Part shown: piece after piece, positions 6,995 to 15,001 of the stretch
Layout: each line of letters begins with the position of its first letter
Numbering within the stretch: position 1 is the stretch's first letter
Assembly (NCBI GenBank): GCA_035546355.1
Contig: DATKEH010000061.1
Span: forward strand, 1-24,251
Source: DATKEH01 sp035546355
Lineage (GTDB): Bacteria; Acidobacteriota; Thermoanaerobaculia; Multivoradales; JAIOJS01
DNA length: 24,251 nt
Reading direction: 5' to 3'
The notes under the pieces: generated by a model
What the model was told of the DNA's origin: nothing
Database searches by the model: none
Seen by the model: only the letters and a program-made list of their open reading frames with translations
Made by a program: the position numbers and the translations under genes

Positions 6995-8026
6995 TTAGCG
7001 GGATTTTACCCGATACAGCCGCAGGGCGTTGGAACGCACCGCCTCGGACACGTTGCGGTCGCGGGCGAGGATCCGTAGGTCGCGCACCGAGAGCCGCGGG
7101 ACGAGGCGCAGGGCGATGGCGATCGGCGTTCGCGGGTTGCTGGCCAGGGCCACCACGATCGGGTACTTGCCCGCCCAGCGGCGATTGCCGGCGATCGCTT
7201 CCAACACGTCCTCGAGCACCAGCCGGCTCCTGGCGAAGTGCTCCGCCTCCATGTCCGAGATCGGATTGGACCGCAACACCGCCAGAGCCACCTGGGAGGC
7301 AGAATCGCGGATCAGCAGCGCCCGCAGGTTGCGGTGTGCACCGCGAGCCAGGCGCAGCCGCACCGGCACGGGGAGCAGGCGAATCTGGCCTTCGGACAGG
7401 CCGGTCTCGATATCGATCTCTCCCTCGACGGGCTGGGCACGGGCGGCGGCGAGGGCCGCCTGGACCTCGGGGTCCTCGAGGCCCGGACCCACCTCCCCCT
7501 CCTCGACCCGCGGCGCCTCCTCCTCCACCGCCGCCCCCGGACCGGCCAGCAGGTGCTGGCGGTACTCGCCGATCCGGCGCTGCGAGTAGCCGGAGAGCTG
7601 GGGGTTGCCGGCCAGCGCCTCGAGGATCTCGGGCTCCGCCACGATCCGGTCCTGCCGCAGCAGCAGCACTTCCTGGAGGTTGGCAGGCAGCCGCGGCGCC
7701 AGATCCATCAGAACTCCCGTCGGCACGTCGCGACGGCGCAGCAGGCGTTCGAGCACCTCGCTGTCGCCGCTGTGGGTCGCGAACCAGTGCAGCACCTCGG
7801 GGCTCGCCTGCTGCTCGAGGTACGGCAGCAGCAGGCGGTTGTCGACTGCGCCCAGCGACTCGCGGGCCGTCTCCGCGACCTCTTCGTCCTCCCAGCATGC
7901 CAGGCCCACCTGCAGCGAGAGCAGCTGCTCCGGTGGCAGGGGCAGCATGCCGCGAGCGGCGAGGAGTGTCAGCTGACGATTCCCCCCTGACAGCACCTGG
8001 TCGACGAGCGGCGACCGCTCACTCAC
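6995..8026 (-). CDS. Unknown solenoid-type repeat protein
   Basis: 343-residue soluble protein of unknown function. It starts at GTG 8026, which overlaps the RodZ-like stop as GTGA, so translation is coupled. The N-terminal ~150 residues are helical with repeated Leu/Ala patterns and phrases such as LLARGMLPLPPEQLLSLQVG and VLHWFATHSGDSEVLERLL, like HEAT or leucine-rich-variant repeats. An acidic linker follows (VEEEAPRVEEGEVGPGLED), then a second helical part. The last ~60 residues hold RWAGKYPIVVALASNPRTP and SVRDLRILARDRNVSEAVR, a unit shared with the unknown protein at 8969-9709. No catalytic motif, signal peptide or membrane segment is seen. A scaffold role near RodZ, the J-protein and PP2C is inference only. 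Confidence 0.8.
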   Translation of the reverse strand: MSERSPLVDQVLSGGNRQLTLLAARGMLPLPPEQLLSLQVGLACWEDEEVAETARESLGAVDNRLLLPYLEQQASPEVLHWFATHSGDSEVLERLLRRRDVPTGVLMDLAPRLPANLQEVLLLRQDRIVAEPEILEALAGNPQLSGYSQRRIGEYRQHLLAGPGAAVEEEAPRVEEGEVGPGLEDPEVQAALAAARAQPVEGEIDIETGLSEGQIRLLPVPVRLRLARGAHRNLRALLIRDSASQVALAVLRSNPISDMEAEHFARSRLVLEDVLEAIAGNRRWAGKYPIVVALASNPRTPIAIALRLVPRLSVRDLRILARDRNVSEAVRSNALRLYRVKSR

Positions 8027-8844
8027 CCGGCGGTGCCTCCCCTCCCGCCCTCCTCGTCGGGCAGGGGCGGCAGCCCGGCCATCGCTCGGTCGATCACCAG
8101 CTCCTTGACCACCTCTCCCGCCGCACCATCCAGGGGCAGCGGCTCTCCGTTGACCTCCACCCGCACCGCGCCGGCATTGCCCAGGGTCAGCACCACCCGG
8201 CGCAGCGCCTCGATCTGCATCGATTCGCCCTGCACGCGCAGCTCCTGGATTCTCTCGCTGTCGTCGATCACCGCCTCCACCCAGCACTCGGCGGTGAAGC
8301 TCAGACCGACGACGATGGAACGCCCCTCTTCGCTGCCCTCGGCTGGCTCGGCCTGCTGCGGGGACGGCGGCGGGGCGGGCTGGATGGGCGGTGGCGCCAT
8401 GCCAGGAGCGCCTACGCCGTCGCCGGCCTGCCGCTGCACCCGCACCAGCGCGATGATGCCAGCCACCAGCAGCAGCAGGGCGACGACGACGACGACCCCC
8501 ACCGCCACCTGCCGCGGCGGTCGGCGCGAAGGGGGCGGGCCCGTCACTGCCGCCATCTCGGGCGGCTCCTCCGCCCGCCCCTGATCGGCGATCAGGTAGA
8601 AATTCACCACCTCGTCGGGGTCGAGGCCGACGTACTTGGCGTACTCTCGCAGGAATCCCTTGGCGAAGATGGTCGCCGGCAGCACGTGGAAGCGATCGTC
8701 CTCCAGGGCCTCGAGGTAGCGCAGCCCGATCTTGGTGCTGTCGGAGATCTCGCGTAGCGAGATCTTGCGGATCTCGCGCTGCTGCCGCAGCCAGCTGCCG
8801 AACGAGCCGGCGCCGTCGTCATCCTCCCAGGGCTTGGGCTGCAT
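8023..8844 (-). CDS. RodZ-like HTH and transmembrane protein
   Basis: 273 residues from ATG 8844. Residues ~13-80 form an HTH_25-type helix-turn-helix (SWLRQQREIRKISLREIS; TKIGLRYLEALEDDRF; GFLREYAKYVGLDPDEVV) as in RodZ, which binds MreB and organises rod-shaped growth. A basic stretch SRRPPRQ precedes one membrane helix (about 105-128, VAVGVVVVVALLLLVAGIIALV), then a Pro-rich linker and a C-terminal beta domain like RodZ DUF4115 (SFTAECWVEAVIDDSERI; VRVEVNGEPLPLD) that would lie in the periplasm. Alternative in-frame starts are ATG 8895 and ATG 8928. A TAGAAT -10-like box at 8932-8927 would favour ATG 8895 or later. The gene overlaps the downstream solenoid gene by 4 bases. No mreB is nearby. 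Confidence 0.85.
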   Translation of the reverse strand: MQPKPWEDDDGAGSFGSWLRQQREIRKISLREISDSTKIGLRYLEALEDDRFHVLPATIFAKGFLREYAKYVGLDPDEVVNFYLIADQGRAEEPPEMAAVTGPPPSRRPPRQVAVGVVVVVALLLLVAGIIALVRVQRQAGDGVGAPGMAPPPIQPAPPPSPQQAEPAEGSEEGRSIVVGLSFTAECWVEAVIDDSERIQELRVQGESMQIEALRRVVLTLGNAGAVRVEVNGEPLPLDGAAGEVVKELVIDRAMAGLPPLPDEEGGRGGTAG

Positions 8845-8926
8845 GTTGACCGACCGCCGCTCGTCGGGGGCGTTGCGTCGGGGTCGGGGCGTCATGATGT
8901 CGGCTGCCGCGGTGCGAACGCCGCCC

Positions 8927-8932
8927 ATTCTA
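8927..8932 (-). promoter_or_regulatory. Candidate -10 box before rodZ-like gene
   Basis: TAGAAT on the minus strand (5 of 6 to consensus) in the 124-base gap between the unknown gene and the RodZ-like gene. No good -35 at 16-18 bases is visible (TTGCCG is 14 bases away). It suggests a possible internal promoter of the cluster. Confidence 0.3.
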
Positions 8933-8968
8933 ACCCCACAGCCCTCCGGCAACCCGCTGCCGGCACCT

Positions 8969-9709
8969 TCAGGCCGGGGGCTGGCCCAGCAGCAGCGCGG
9001 CGCGGCGCCGCACGGCCAGCGGCAGCCGGAGGTCGGAGAGCAGTGCGCGCAGGTCGCTCTTCTTGAGCATCGGCAGCAGCTGCAGGGCGGTGGCCGGCGG
9101 CGTCTTCGGATTCTGTATCAGGGCGACCCGCAGCGGATAGCGAACGCCCCATCGCGGGCTCCTCGCCACCAACGCGAGCACCGCCGGCGCCGCCCCCTCG
9201 GCGGTCACCGTGGGCAGCAGCAGCCCCTCGGTGAGCCGCGGGTTCTCGAGCAGCGCCTCGATGACGCGTGGGCTGGGGTCGTGGCGCACCGCGCGCACCA
9301 CGCCGGCGGAGGCGCGCCGGGCGATGATTCGCTTCTCCCCCACCGCCAGACCGGGAAGACGGTCGATCAGCCGCAGCTCCGCCGACCGCCGCACCGTGGG
9401 GCGCAAGCGGGTGTCGAGGCCGATCTCCAGGAGGTCGCGCCAGTACAAGCCGGGGATCAGGCGTTGCGCCTGCGCCAACGGCGTGGCAGGGTGGGCCGCC
9501 ACCTCGCGCCGTAGGTCGTACGACGAGACGAGGCGGCGCTGCTGCAGCAGCCGCAGGATCACCCGCGCGTCGCAGAACGGGTTGCGCAGGGCCTGCCGCG
9601 CCGCCTGCAGGTCGATCTCGCCGAGATGCTCGTCGACGAGTCGATGCAGCTCCTCGGCCCCGGCTGCACGCAGCCGTTGGCGCAGCCCCTCCTCGCGGGT
9701 GGGCTCCAT
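8969..9709 (-). CDS. Unknown NPxTP-repeat solenoid protein
   Basis: 246 residues (ATG 9709; GTG 9718 with AGGA close by is an alternative). The protein is built of repeats with the pattern (N/H)P-x-T-P-x4-L-x-L(L/I)P-x-L, then DLR or DLL, and a VRR-x-A end. Clear copies are at about residues 73-115 (HPATPLAQAQRLIPGLYWRD) and 200-242 (NPKTPPATALQLLPMLKKSD). Shorter related units are at about 43 (NPFCDARVILRLL) and in ENPRLTE and SPRWGVRYPLRVALI. The repeat is also present once at the C-terminus of the protein at 6995-8026. This looks like a helical solenoid of the HEAT/armadillo type. No catalytic residues, signal peptide or membrane helix. It is the first gene of the cluster that continues with rodZ-like, solenoid, DnaJ-TPR and PP2C genes. 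Confidence 0.8.
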   Translation of the reverse strand: MEPTREEGLRQRLRAAGAEELHRLVDEHLGEIDLQAARQALRNPFCDARVILRLLQQRRLVSSYDLRREVAAHPATPLAQAQRLIPGLYWRDLLEIGLDTRLRPTVRRSAELRLIDRLPGLAVGEKRIIARRASAGVVRAVRHDPSPRVIEALLENPRLTEGLLLPTVTAEGAAPAVLALVARSPRWGVRYPLRVALIQNPKTPPATALQLLPMLKKSDLRALLSDLRLPLAVRRRAALLLGQPPA

Positions 9710-9772
9710 CGCCGCCACTGTATCCTGGCGTCCCGCGCCCCTGACGGCGCGAGTGCTATCGTTCCTGCCTCC

Positions 9773-11857
9773 ATGGAGCTTCCCGGGCCGCTACGCACCC
9801 ACCTCGACCAGGGGGACTACCAGGCGGTCGAGGACGCCTGGCTCGACGAGATGTCCAGGAGGCCCTGCCGGGCCGACCTGTTCGCCGCCACGGCGCGCTC
9901 ACTCGCCGCGGCCGGGGAGGAAGAGCGGGCGCGCTTCCTGCTCGACATGCTGGACGAGCACCTGCGACAGAGCGGCGCCTGGGAGGAGCGGCTCGCGCTG
10001 TTGCGCCAGGTCGGCGACCTGCTGGTGGCGCCCGGCGAGCCGGTGCATCCCGAGATCGTAGCGACGCTGGAAGCCCTGCACCCCGACGTCCCGTGGCTCG
10101 CTCCCCTCGCCGAGAAGGTCGGCCTGCACCGCGCCATCGACGATCTCCGCAAGACCTGGGACAAGGTCTCGCGCCTGCGCGACCTGCTCCTCTTCCTGCC
10201 GGGTACCGTGGTGGCGCTGGAGGGCAAGGGTGCGGGGCGGGTCACCGACCTCAACCTGCAGCTCGACGTCTTCAAGGTGGAGCTGGCCAGCGGCGGCGCG
10301 CCGGTGAGCGTCGGCTTCGCCGCCGCCAGGAAGCTGCTCACGCCCCTGCCACCAGGACACCTGCTGCGCCGCAAGCTCGAGGAGCCCGAGACGCTCGTCG
10401 CCATCAAGCGGAACCGACCCGAGGAGCTGGCGCGACTGGCACTGGAGAGCCTGGGGGACACCGCGACCGCCGGCGAGCTGCGCCAGACTCTGGGGGGAAT
10501 CGTCGAGGACGGCGAGTGGACCAGTTTCTGGAACCAGGTGCGCAAGAGCCCTCAGCTGTTGGCGCAGCCCGGTGGACGCCAGCGCTACCGCTGGGCCGAT
10601 AGCGCCGAGGAGGCTGCGGCCTCGCTGCTCCAGCGCTTCGCGGGGGCGGCACGGGGCGAACGGCTGGAGCTGCTGCGCACGCAGGCCGACCGCTCGCCGG
10701 AGTTGCGGCGCGCCATGGTCGCCGCCCTGCGCGAGGAGGGGAGCCGCCTCGCCGAGGGCGACCAGGCGGCGGCGTTCGAGGTGGGGTTGGGGCTCGAGCG
10801 AGCCGGCGAGAGTCTGGCCGGCGAGCCGTTCGCGCCCGAGACGCTGCTGCGCCAGACCGCGGAGCCATCGCGGTTCCTCGCCGCCGTCGGCGACCGCGCC
10901 GCGCGCGAGGAGGCCTACCGCCGCCTGCCCGCGCTGCGCGACGACTGGGTGCCGGCATTCCAGCAGGCGATGGGGCGCGAGGAGGACGGCAGGGTACTGG
11001 ACCTGCTGGCCGACCAGCTCGAGCAGGGAGGCCGAGAGGCGCTGGGCCGGGCGATCGGCGAGCTGCTCAACCAGCCCAGGAAGCATCCGGCCGGCTTCGC
11101 GTGGCTGGCGGAGAGGGCGGCCCGCGACGAGGTGGTGGCGGGCCGGGCGCCGCTCCGGCTCTTCCAGCAGATCGTCAAGGCGACCGGTGACGAGGTCTTC
11201 GGGCCGTGGCGGCGCCGCCTCGCCGCCCTCGCAGACTCGGGGGGTACGCTGCCGCGCCTGCTGCCTCTTCTCGATCAGGACCAGGCCGCGCTCGCCGAAG
11301 AGACGGTCGAGCGCGCGGCCGGCCTCGAGACCTACCAGAAGGAGGCGCTGCGCAACGCCATCCAGCTGCGCTTCCCGGCTCTCCATCGCGCCGAAGAGCA
11401 GCCCCTCTACGCCACTCCCGAGGCCGTGGATGCCAAGCGGGACGAGCTCCGCCAGCTGCTGGAGGTGGAGATCCCGGCCAACCGTCGGGCCATCGAGGAG
11501 GCCCGCGAGCTCGGCGACCTGCGGGAGAACTTCGAGTACAAGAGCGCCCGGCAGCGGCACGAGTACCTGGGCGCCCGCGCCGCCTCCCTGCATCGCGACC
11601 TGGGGCGCGCCCGCGCCATCGACCCGGCCAGCGTCGACCCGTCGGCGGTGCGGATCGGCACCCGGGTGCGGCTGAAGGGACCGGCGGGCGAGCCGCGGGA
11701 GCTCACCTTGCTCGGGCCCTGGGACAGCCGCCCCGAAGCGGGGATCCTGTCCCACGAGTCGGAGCTGGCGCAGCGACTTCTCGGCCGCGAGGTGGGAGAC
11801 GAGGTGGAGGTGGAGGGGAAGTCCTTTCGGGTGGAGGGGATCGAGAGCTATCGGTAG
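9773..11857 (+). CDS. GreA/GreB-domain protein with long N-terminal extension
   Basis: 694-residue protein, more than four times the usual ~158 for GreA. The C-terminal ~150 residues are a Gre factor: a coiled coil beginning VDAKRDELRQLLEVEIPANR, the tip GDLRENFEYKSARQ with Asp582 and Glu585 matching the acidic tip residues that stimulate RNA polymerase backtrack cleavage, and an FKBP-like end (GTRVRLKG, LGREVGDEVEVEGKSF). The first ~540 residues are helical, rich in Ala, Leu, Arg and Glu, with TPR-like pieces near the start (GDYQAVEDAWLDEM) and a small beta insert (GTVVALEGKGAGRVTDLNLQLDVFKVEL) near 145-175 that resembles an RNA-polymerase-associated KOW/CarD-like strand pair. Chlamydial GreA is also a ~700-residue fusion, so the architecture has precedent. 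ATG 9773 is chosen because it is the first ATG after the divergent gene; no strong ribosome binding site is visible. Confidence 0.88.
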   Translation: MELPGPLRTHLDQGDYQAVEDAWLDEMSRRPCRADLFAATARSLAAAGEEERARFLLDMLDEHLRQSGAWEERLALLRQVGDLLVAPGEPVHPEIVATLEALHPDVPWLAPLAEKVGLHRAIDDLRKTWDKVSRLRDLLLFLPGTVVALEGKGAGRVTDLNLQLDVFKVELASGGAPVSVGFAAARKLLTPLPPGHLLRRKLEEPETLVAIKRNRPEELARLALESLGDTATAGELRQTLGGIVEDGEWTSFWNQVRKSPQLLAQPGGRQRYRWADSAEEAAASLLQRFAGAARGERLELLRTQADRSPELRRAMVAALREEGSRLAEGDQAAAFEVGLGLERAGESLAGEPFAPETLLRQTAEPSRFLAAVGDRAAREEAYRRLPALRDDWVPAFQQAMGREEDGRVLDLLADQLEQGGREALGRAIGELLNQPRKHPAGFAWLAERAARDEVVAGRAPLRLFQQIVKATGDEVFGPWRRRLAALADSGGTLPRLLPLLDQDQAALAEETVERAAGLETYQKEALRNAIQLRFPALHRAEEQPLYATPEAVDAKRDELRQLLEVEIPANRRAIEEARELGDLRENFEYKSARQRHEYLGARAASLHRDLGRARAIDPASVDPSAVRIGTRVRLKGPAGEPRELTLLGPWDSRPEAGILSHESELAQRLLGREVGDEVEVEGKSFRVEGIESYR

Positions 11858-11890
11858 GAGAGCGACACGGATGCCGCCGGTCGAGCTCCT

Positions 11891-12547
11891 CTATCTCGTG
11901 AGCTCGACGGCCTCGCCGTCCACCAGCAGCAGCACCCGGCCCGGCAGCTCCACCACCTCCGCCAGCTCGGGATGGGCGGCCACCAGCCGCCGCCACTCGC
12001 GGCCGCCAAGGAGCACGTGGCGGCCGTCAGCGCCCGCCGGCGCCCCGTCCTGCCGCCACCCGCCATCTACCCGGGTGAAGCGGCGGCCCGCCACCTCGCG
12101 CACTCCTGCGGCGCCCTCGCCCACGGGCGCCCCTAGCACCTCCCCGGCGGGTGCATCGACGAAGCGCAGCGGGATGGTGCGGTCGCGGGCTCGCTCGACC
12201 CCCTGCGCGAAGAGGAAGAGCACCACGGTGAAGGTGACGACGAGGGCGAACCCCAGGCCGACCGCGGGCTCGAGCGACCAGCGCTGCATCCGGCGGTCGA
12301 TACGCCGCCCCAGACGGTCACGGCCGGCCTCCAGGACCACCCTGCGCTCGACCTCGGCGGCCAGCACCGGTGGCGGAGCCAGCCGCTCCAGGGAGTGGAG
12401 CCGATCCACCAGCCGGCCGAGCTCGGCCACCTCCTGGCGGCACTGCTCGCACACGGCCAGGTGGTCCTCCACGCGTCGCACCTGCCGCGGCGCCAGCTCG
12501 GCGTCGACGTAGGCCGACAGCAGCTCTGCCGCGCAGTGGGCCGTCAC
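11891..12547 (-). CDS. Zinc-finger anti-sigma factor
   Basis: 218-residue membrane protein that should hold the neighbouring ECF sigma factor inactive. The N-terminus has the ZAS zinc motif H29-x3-C33-x2-C36 (HLAVCEQC) preceded by a helix (AAELLSAYVDAEL) that contacts sigma. A hydrophobic helix lies at about 94-116 (AVGLGFALVVTFTVVLFLFAQ), leaving ~100 residues outside the membrane. The outer part ends with GRVLLLVDGEAVELTR and contains GGWRQDG-type beta strands, so it may sense an envelope signal. ATG 12547 overlaps the sigma TGA stop (ATGA), a standard coupled arrangement. The gene is convergent with the Gre fusion, separated by 33 bases, with no terminator recognised. Confidence 0.9.
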   Translation of the reverse strand: MTAHCAAELLSAYVDAELAPRQVRRVEDHLAVCEQCRQEVAELGRLVDRLHSLERLAPPPVLAAEVERRVVLEAGRDRLGRRIDRRMQRWSLEPAVGLGFALVVTFTVVLFLFAQGVERARDRTIPLRFVDAPAGEVLGAPVGEGAAGVREVAGRRFTRVDGGWRQDGAPAGADGRHVLLGGREWRRLVAAHPELAEVVELPGRVLLLVDGEAVELTR

Positions 12548-13170
12548 CAGGGCTCCCCCTCCAGCAGCCGGCGGAGGTGTTGCCGCCCGCGGGCGATCCG
12601 CGAGCGCACCGTCCCCTGACTCGCCCCCGTCACCTCGCCGATCTGCCGATAGCTCAAACCCTCGACGTCGCGCAACACCAGCGCCGAGCGGAACGGCTCC
12701 GGCACCCGCGCGATCGCCGCCCCCAGCCGTCGCTGATCGTCACGGCCGAGCGCGCGCTCCTCGGGCGTGCGGGCGGTGTCGGCGACCTCGAGGGGCGACC
12801 CGCCCTGTCGCCGCTCGAAACCCACCACCGGCGGCCGCCGCCGCGACAGGCGGCTGCGGCACTGGTTCACCGTGATGCGGTAGATCCAGGTCTTGAGGCT
12901 CGAGCCGCCGCGGAACCTGCCGAGGTGACGAAACACGCGCAGGAATACCTCCTGGGCCAGGTCACGCGCCTCCTCCCGGTCGCCGGCGAGCCGGTACGCC
13001 ACGTTGTAGACCATCGACTGATGGCTCCGGAACACCTCCGCGAACGCCTCCTCGTCCCCCCAGCGATGGCGCTCCACCAGGTGCCTCTCGGCCGCCCCCC
13101 GGTCCTCGGCCGCCTCGCGGCCCGCCGTGAGGGCCACCTCCGCCGCGAGGGGCCTCGAGCTGGCGTCCAT
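12544..13170 (-). CDS. ECF RNA polymerase sigma factor
   Basis: 208-residue sigma-70 family ECF factor. Region 2 is HQSMVYNVAYRLAGDREEAR with DLAQEVFLRVFRHLGRFRGG and KTWIYRITVNQC (-10 recognition and melting), about residues 50-110. Region 4 is EPFRSALVLRDVEGLSYRQI then TGASQGTVRSRIARGRQHLR (helix-turn-helix reading the -35), about 155-205. No region 1 or 3, as expected for ECF factors. An N-terminal ~30-residue extension is variable. It is followed by its anti-sigma gene with a 4-base overlap. A GGAAC/TCTAA promoter-like pair at 13208-13180 directly upstream suggests autoregulation and a nearly leaderless mRNA. The stress or signal is unknown. Confidence 0.93.
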   Translation of the reverse strand: MDASSRPLAAEVALTAGREAAEDRGAAERHLVERHRWGDEEAFAEVFRSHQSMVYNVAYRLAGDREEARDLAQEVFLRVFRHLGRFRGGSSLKTWIYRITVNQCRSRLSRRRPPVVGFERRQGGSPLEVADTARTPEERALGRDDQRRLGAAIARVPEPFRSALVLRDVEGLSYRQIGEVTGASQGTVRSRIARGRQHLRRLLEGEPW

Positions 13171-13179
13171 CTCGCCATC

Positions 13180-13208
13180 TTAGACCCCGCCCGGCCGCCG
13201 CGGGTTCC
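13180..13208 (-). promoter_or_regulatory. Candidate ECF-type autoregulatory promoter
   Basis: Minus strand GGAAC at 13208-13204, 19 bases, then TCTAA at 13184-13180. These resemble the GGAAC and TCTGA elements of RpoE-type promoters with acceptable spacing. The TCTAA ends 9 bases before the sigma-factor ATG at 13170, so transcription would begin about 3 bases from the start codon. TAAGAT in the same place could also serve as an ordinary -10. Confidence 0.4.
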
Positions 13209-13231
13209 CCGGGGCGCCTCGAGCCGGGCCG

Positions 13232-15001
13232 TCAATGCCTCGCCTTGGCCACCTGTACCTGCGAGCCCGCATCCAGGTCCTCGCCGTAGTAGGCGAGGAT
13301 ACCGGCGACGATGGCCTCGGCGACCTGCTGGCGGAAGGCGCGCGTCTGGATCAGTCGCCGGTCCTGGTCGTTGGCGAGGTTGCACACCTCGACCAGCATC
13401 TTCGCCGGCACCGCGTTGTAGCGCAGGACCGCCGGCACGAACTCGCTGCGTTGGCGGATGATCTTCTCGCGCACCGGCTTGTACGGGTGCACCGGCAGAC
13501 CGGCGCTGGCGAAGGCGGCGATGGTCTTCTCCGCCAGGTCGCGCGACAGCCCCTCGCTCTCGGTCCGCTCTCGCCAGGAGAACTCGACGACCGGCCGCTC
13601 CTGGACCTCGCGACGGGAGGCGTAGACCACGCCGGTGCGCCCGGAGCGCCCGGCGGTGAGGCCGGCCGACGCGACGTACACCATGGCGCCGCGCAGCGAG
13701 GGGTGGAGCGAATCGGCGTGGATCGAGACGAAGACCACCTTCTCGGGGTCGCCGGATCGATCCACCGCCTGGCGGTAGACGCTGTTGGCGAGGTACCAGC
13801 GCAGATTGACGCCGGTCCCCGAGTCCTCGATCGGGTAGGTCGGGCTGGTCAGGATCTGATGGCCGCGGGAGAACGGCAGCACGTCGCTGTCGACCAGCTG
13901 CCAGCTCGTCCCGTCGCGGATCGTCGGCACCACCCTGGCCGAGGTGCGCTCCTCGAGCAGGGCCCTGGTGCGCAGCATCACGTCGTAGACGTAGAGGCTT
14001 TCCCAGACGCCCGCCATCGAGGCGCCTACGTCCTTGCCGCCGTGCCCGGCGTCGAGGATGACGGTGATCCCCTCGAGGTGACGGGACTGCACCCGATTGG
14101 CGAAGCGGCTGCTGTCGGCGAGCGTCGCCTCGTACTCCTGGCGGCGGGGGTGCCCGGCCGGCAGGTACTCCGGGAGCAGCAGCTCGTAATCGATCTTCAC
14201 CTCGTAGCCGATGGGGATGTCGGTGACGTCGGAGATGGCGCTGGCGGCGGCGATCTCGGCGGCGACGGCGTTGACGTCTTCGGCATAGACGCGCCCCGTG
14301 AATCGCACCACCACGCTCGAGTAGAGGGCTTCACCCGGCTGCAGCCTGTACACCGCATGCGACTTCTCGGGCCCTTCGCGGAACTCGAGGGGGGCCCCGG
14401 CGGGGTTCGCCGCCGGCGGCAGAGCGGAGCGCAGACTGGTCAGCAGGAGGCCGGCCGGGATCCACAGGCTCTGGCCGGCGCTCAGCTGGTCGTCCAGCAG
14501 CCGGTTCGCCTCGCGAACCTGCGAAAACGCCGCGCCCCGGCCGGTGAACCACTCGGCCACCGACCACAACGTCGCTCCCTCCTGCAGCGCCGCCCGCGGC
14601 ACCTGGTGCACCCAGCCGCTGGCCTCCCGTCGGTCGTCGGGGAACAGAGCCTCTATGACCCGCAACTGCAGCGCAGGGAGGAGCACGCCCATCGGCACGC
14701 GATACCGCACTCCCGCCAGGACGCGCGGCCCACCGTTGATCGCGGCGATCGCCTCGGACGCCTCCGTCGTGCCGCACAACCGCCGCGTCAGGGCGAGCAG
14801 CCCTTCCCCTTGCGCCGGCAGGGCTTCGAGGTACAGCCCCTCGGCGCTCAAGACGGCCACCATGCCGTCCCCCAGATCGACGCGCTGCGCGGCGGCAGAC
14901 GGCGCCGCCGATCCGCACAGCAGGGCGACGAGGACGGCCGGCGCCACCCGTGCCAGCCAGGCGGGCGCGCGCTTCTCGCACCGGCGAATCAGCCTCGCCA
15001 C
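13232..15001 (-). CDS. N-acetylmuramoyl-L-alanine amidase (Amidase_3)
   Basis: 589-residue exported amidase that cleaves the amide bond between N-acetylmuramic acid and L-alanine in peptidoglycan. A signal peptide fits residues 1-38 (basic start, ARVAPAVLVALLCG, cleavage after SAAA). Residues ~130-185 and ~215-275 look like LysM modules (GATLWSVAEWFTGRGAAFSQ ... SLWIPAG; YRLQPGEALYSSVVVRF ... IPIGYEVKI), which bind glycan. The catalytic domain (~312-575) has the zinc ligands His320 in ILDAGHGGKD, Glu334 in VWESLYVYD and His428 in VSIHADS, plus the catalytic Glu538 in MLVEVCNLAN. The ~90-residue segment with TYPIEDSGTGVNLRWYLANS is an insertion relative to minimal AmiC. GTG 15001 has GGAG 5 bases upstream. 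The promoter region carries TACAAT and a palindrome. Confidence 0.92.
   Translation of the reverse strand: MARLIRRCEKRAPAWLARVAPAVLVALLCGSAAPSAAAQRVDLGDGMVAVLSAEGLYLEALPAQGEGLLALTRRLCGTTEASEAIAAINGGPRVLAGVRYRVPMGVLLPALQLRVIEALFPDDRREASGWVHQVPRAALQEGATLWSVAEWFTGRGAAFSQVREANRLLDDQLSAGQSLWIPAGLLLTSLRSALPPAANPAGAPLEFREGPEKSHAVYRLQPGEALYSSVVVRFTGRVYAEDVNAVAAEIAAASAISDVTDIPIGYEVKIDYELLLPEYLPAGHPRRQEYEATLADSSRFANRVQSRHLEGITVILDAGHGGKDVGASMAGVWESLYVYDVMLRTRALLEERTSARVVPTIRDGTSWQLVDSDVLPFSRGHQILTSPTYPIEDSGTGVNLRWYLANSVYRQAVDRSGDPEKVVFVSIHADSLHPSLRGAMVYVASAGLTAGRSGRTGVVYASRREVQERPVVEFSWRERTESEGLSRDLAEKTIAAFASAGLPVHPYKPVREKIIRQRSEFVPAVLRYNAVPAKMLVEVCNLANDQDRRLIQTRAFRQQVAEAIVAGILAYYGEDLDAGSQVQVAKARH

Noticed and set aside
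8027..8287. Longer start for the solenoid protein inside the RodZ-like gene
   Set aside because: The extra residues overlap the RodZ-like C-terminal domain in another frame and look like a shadow; GTG 8026 gives a standard 4-base stop/start overlap.
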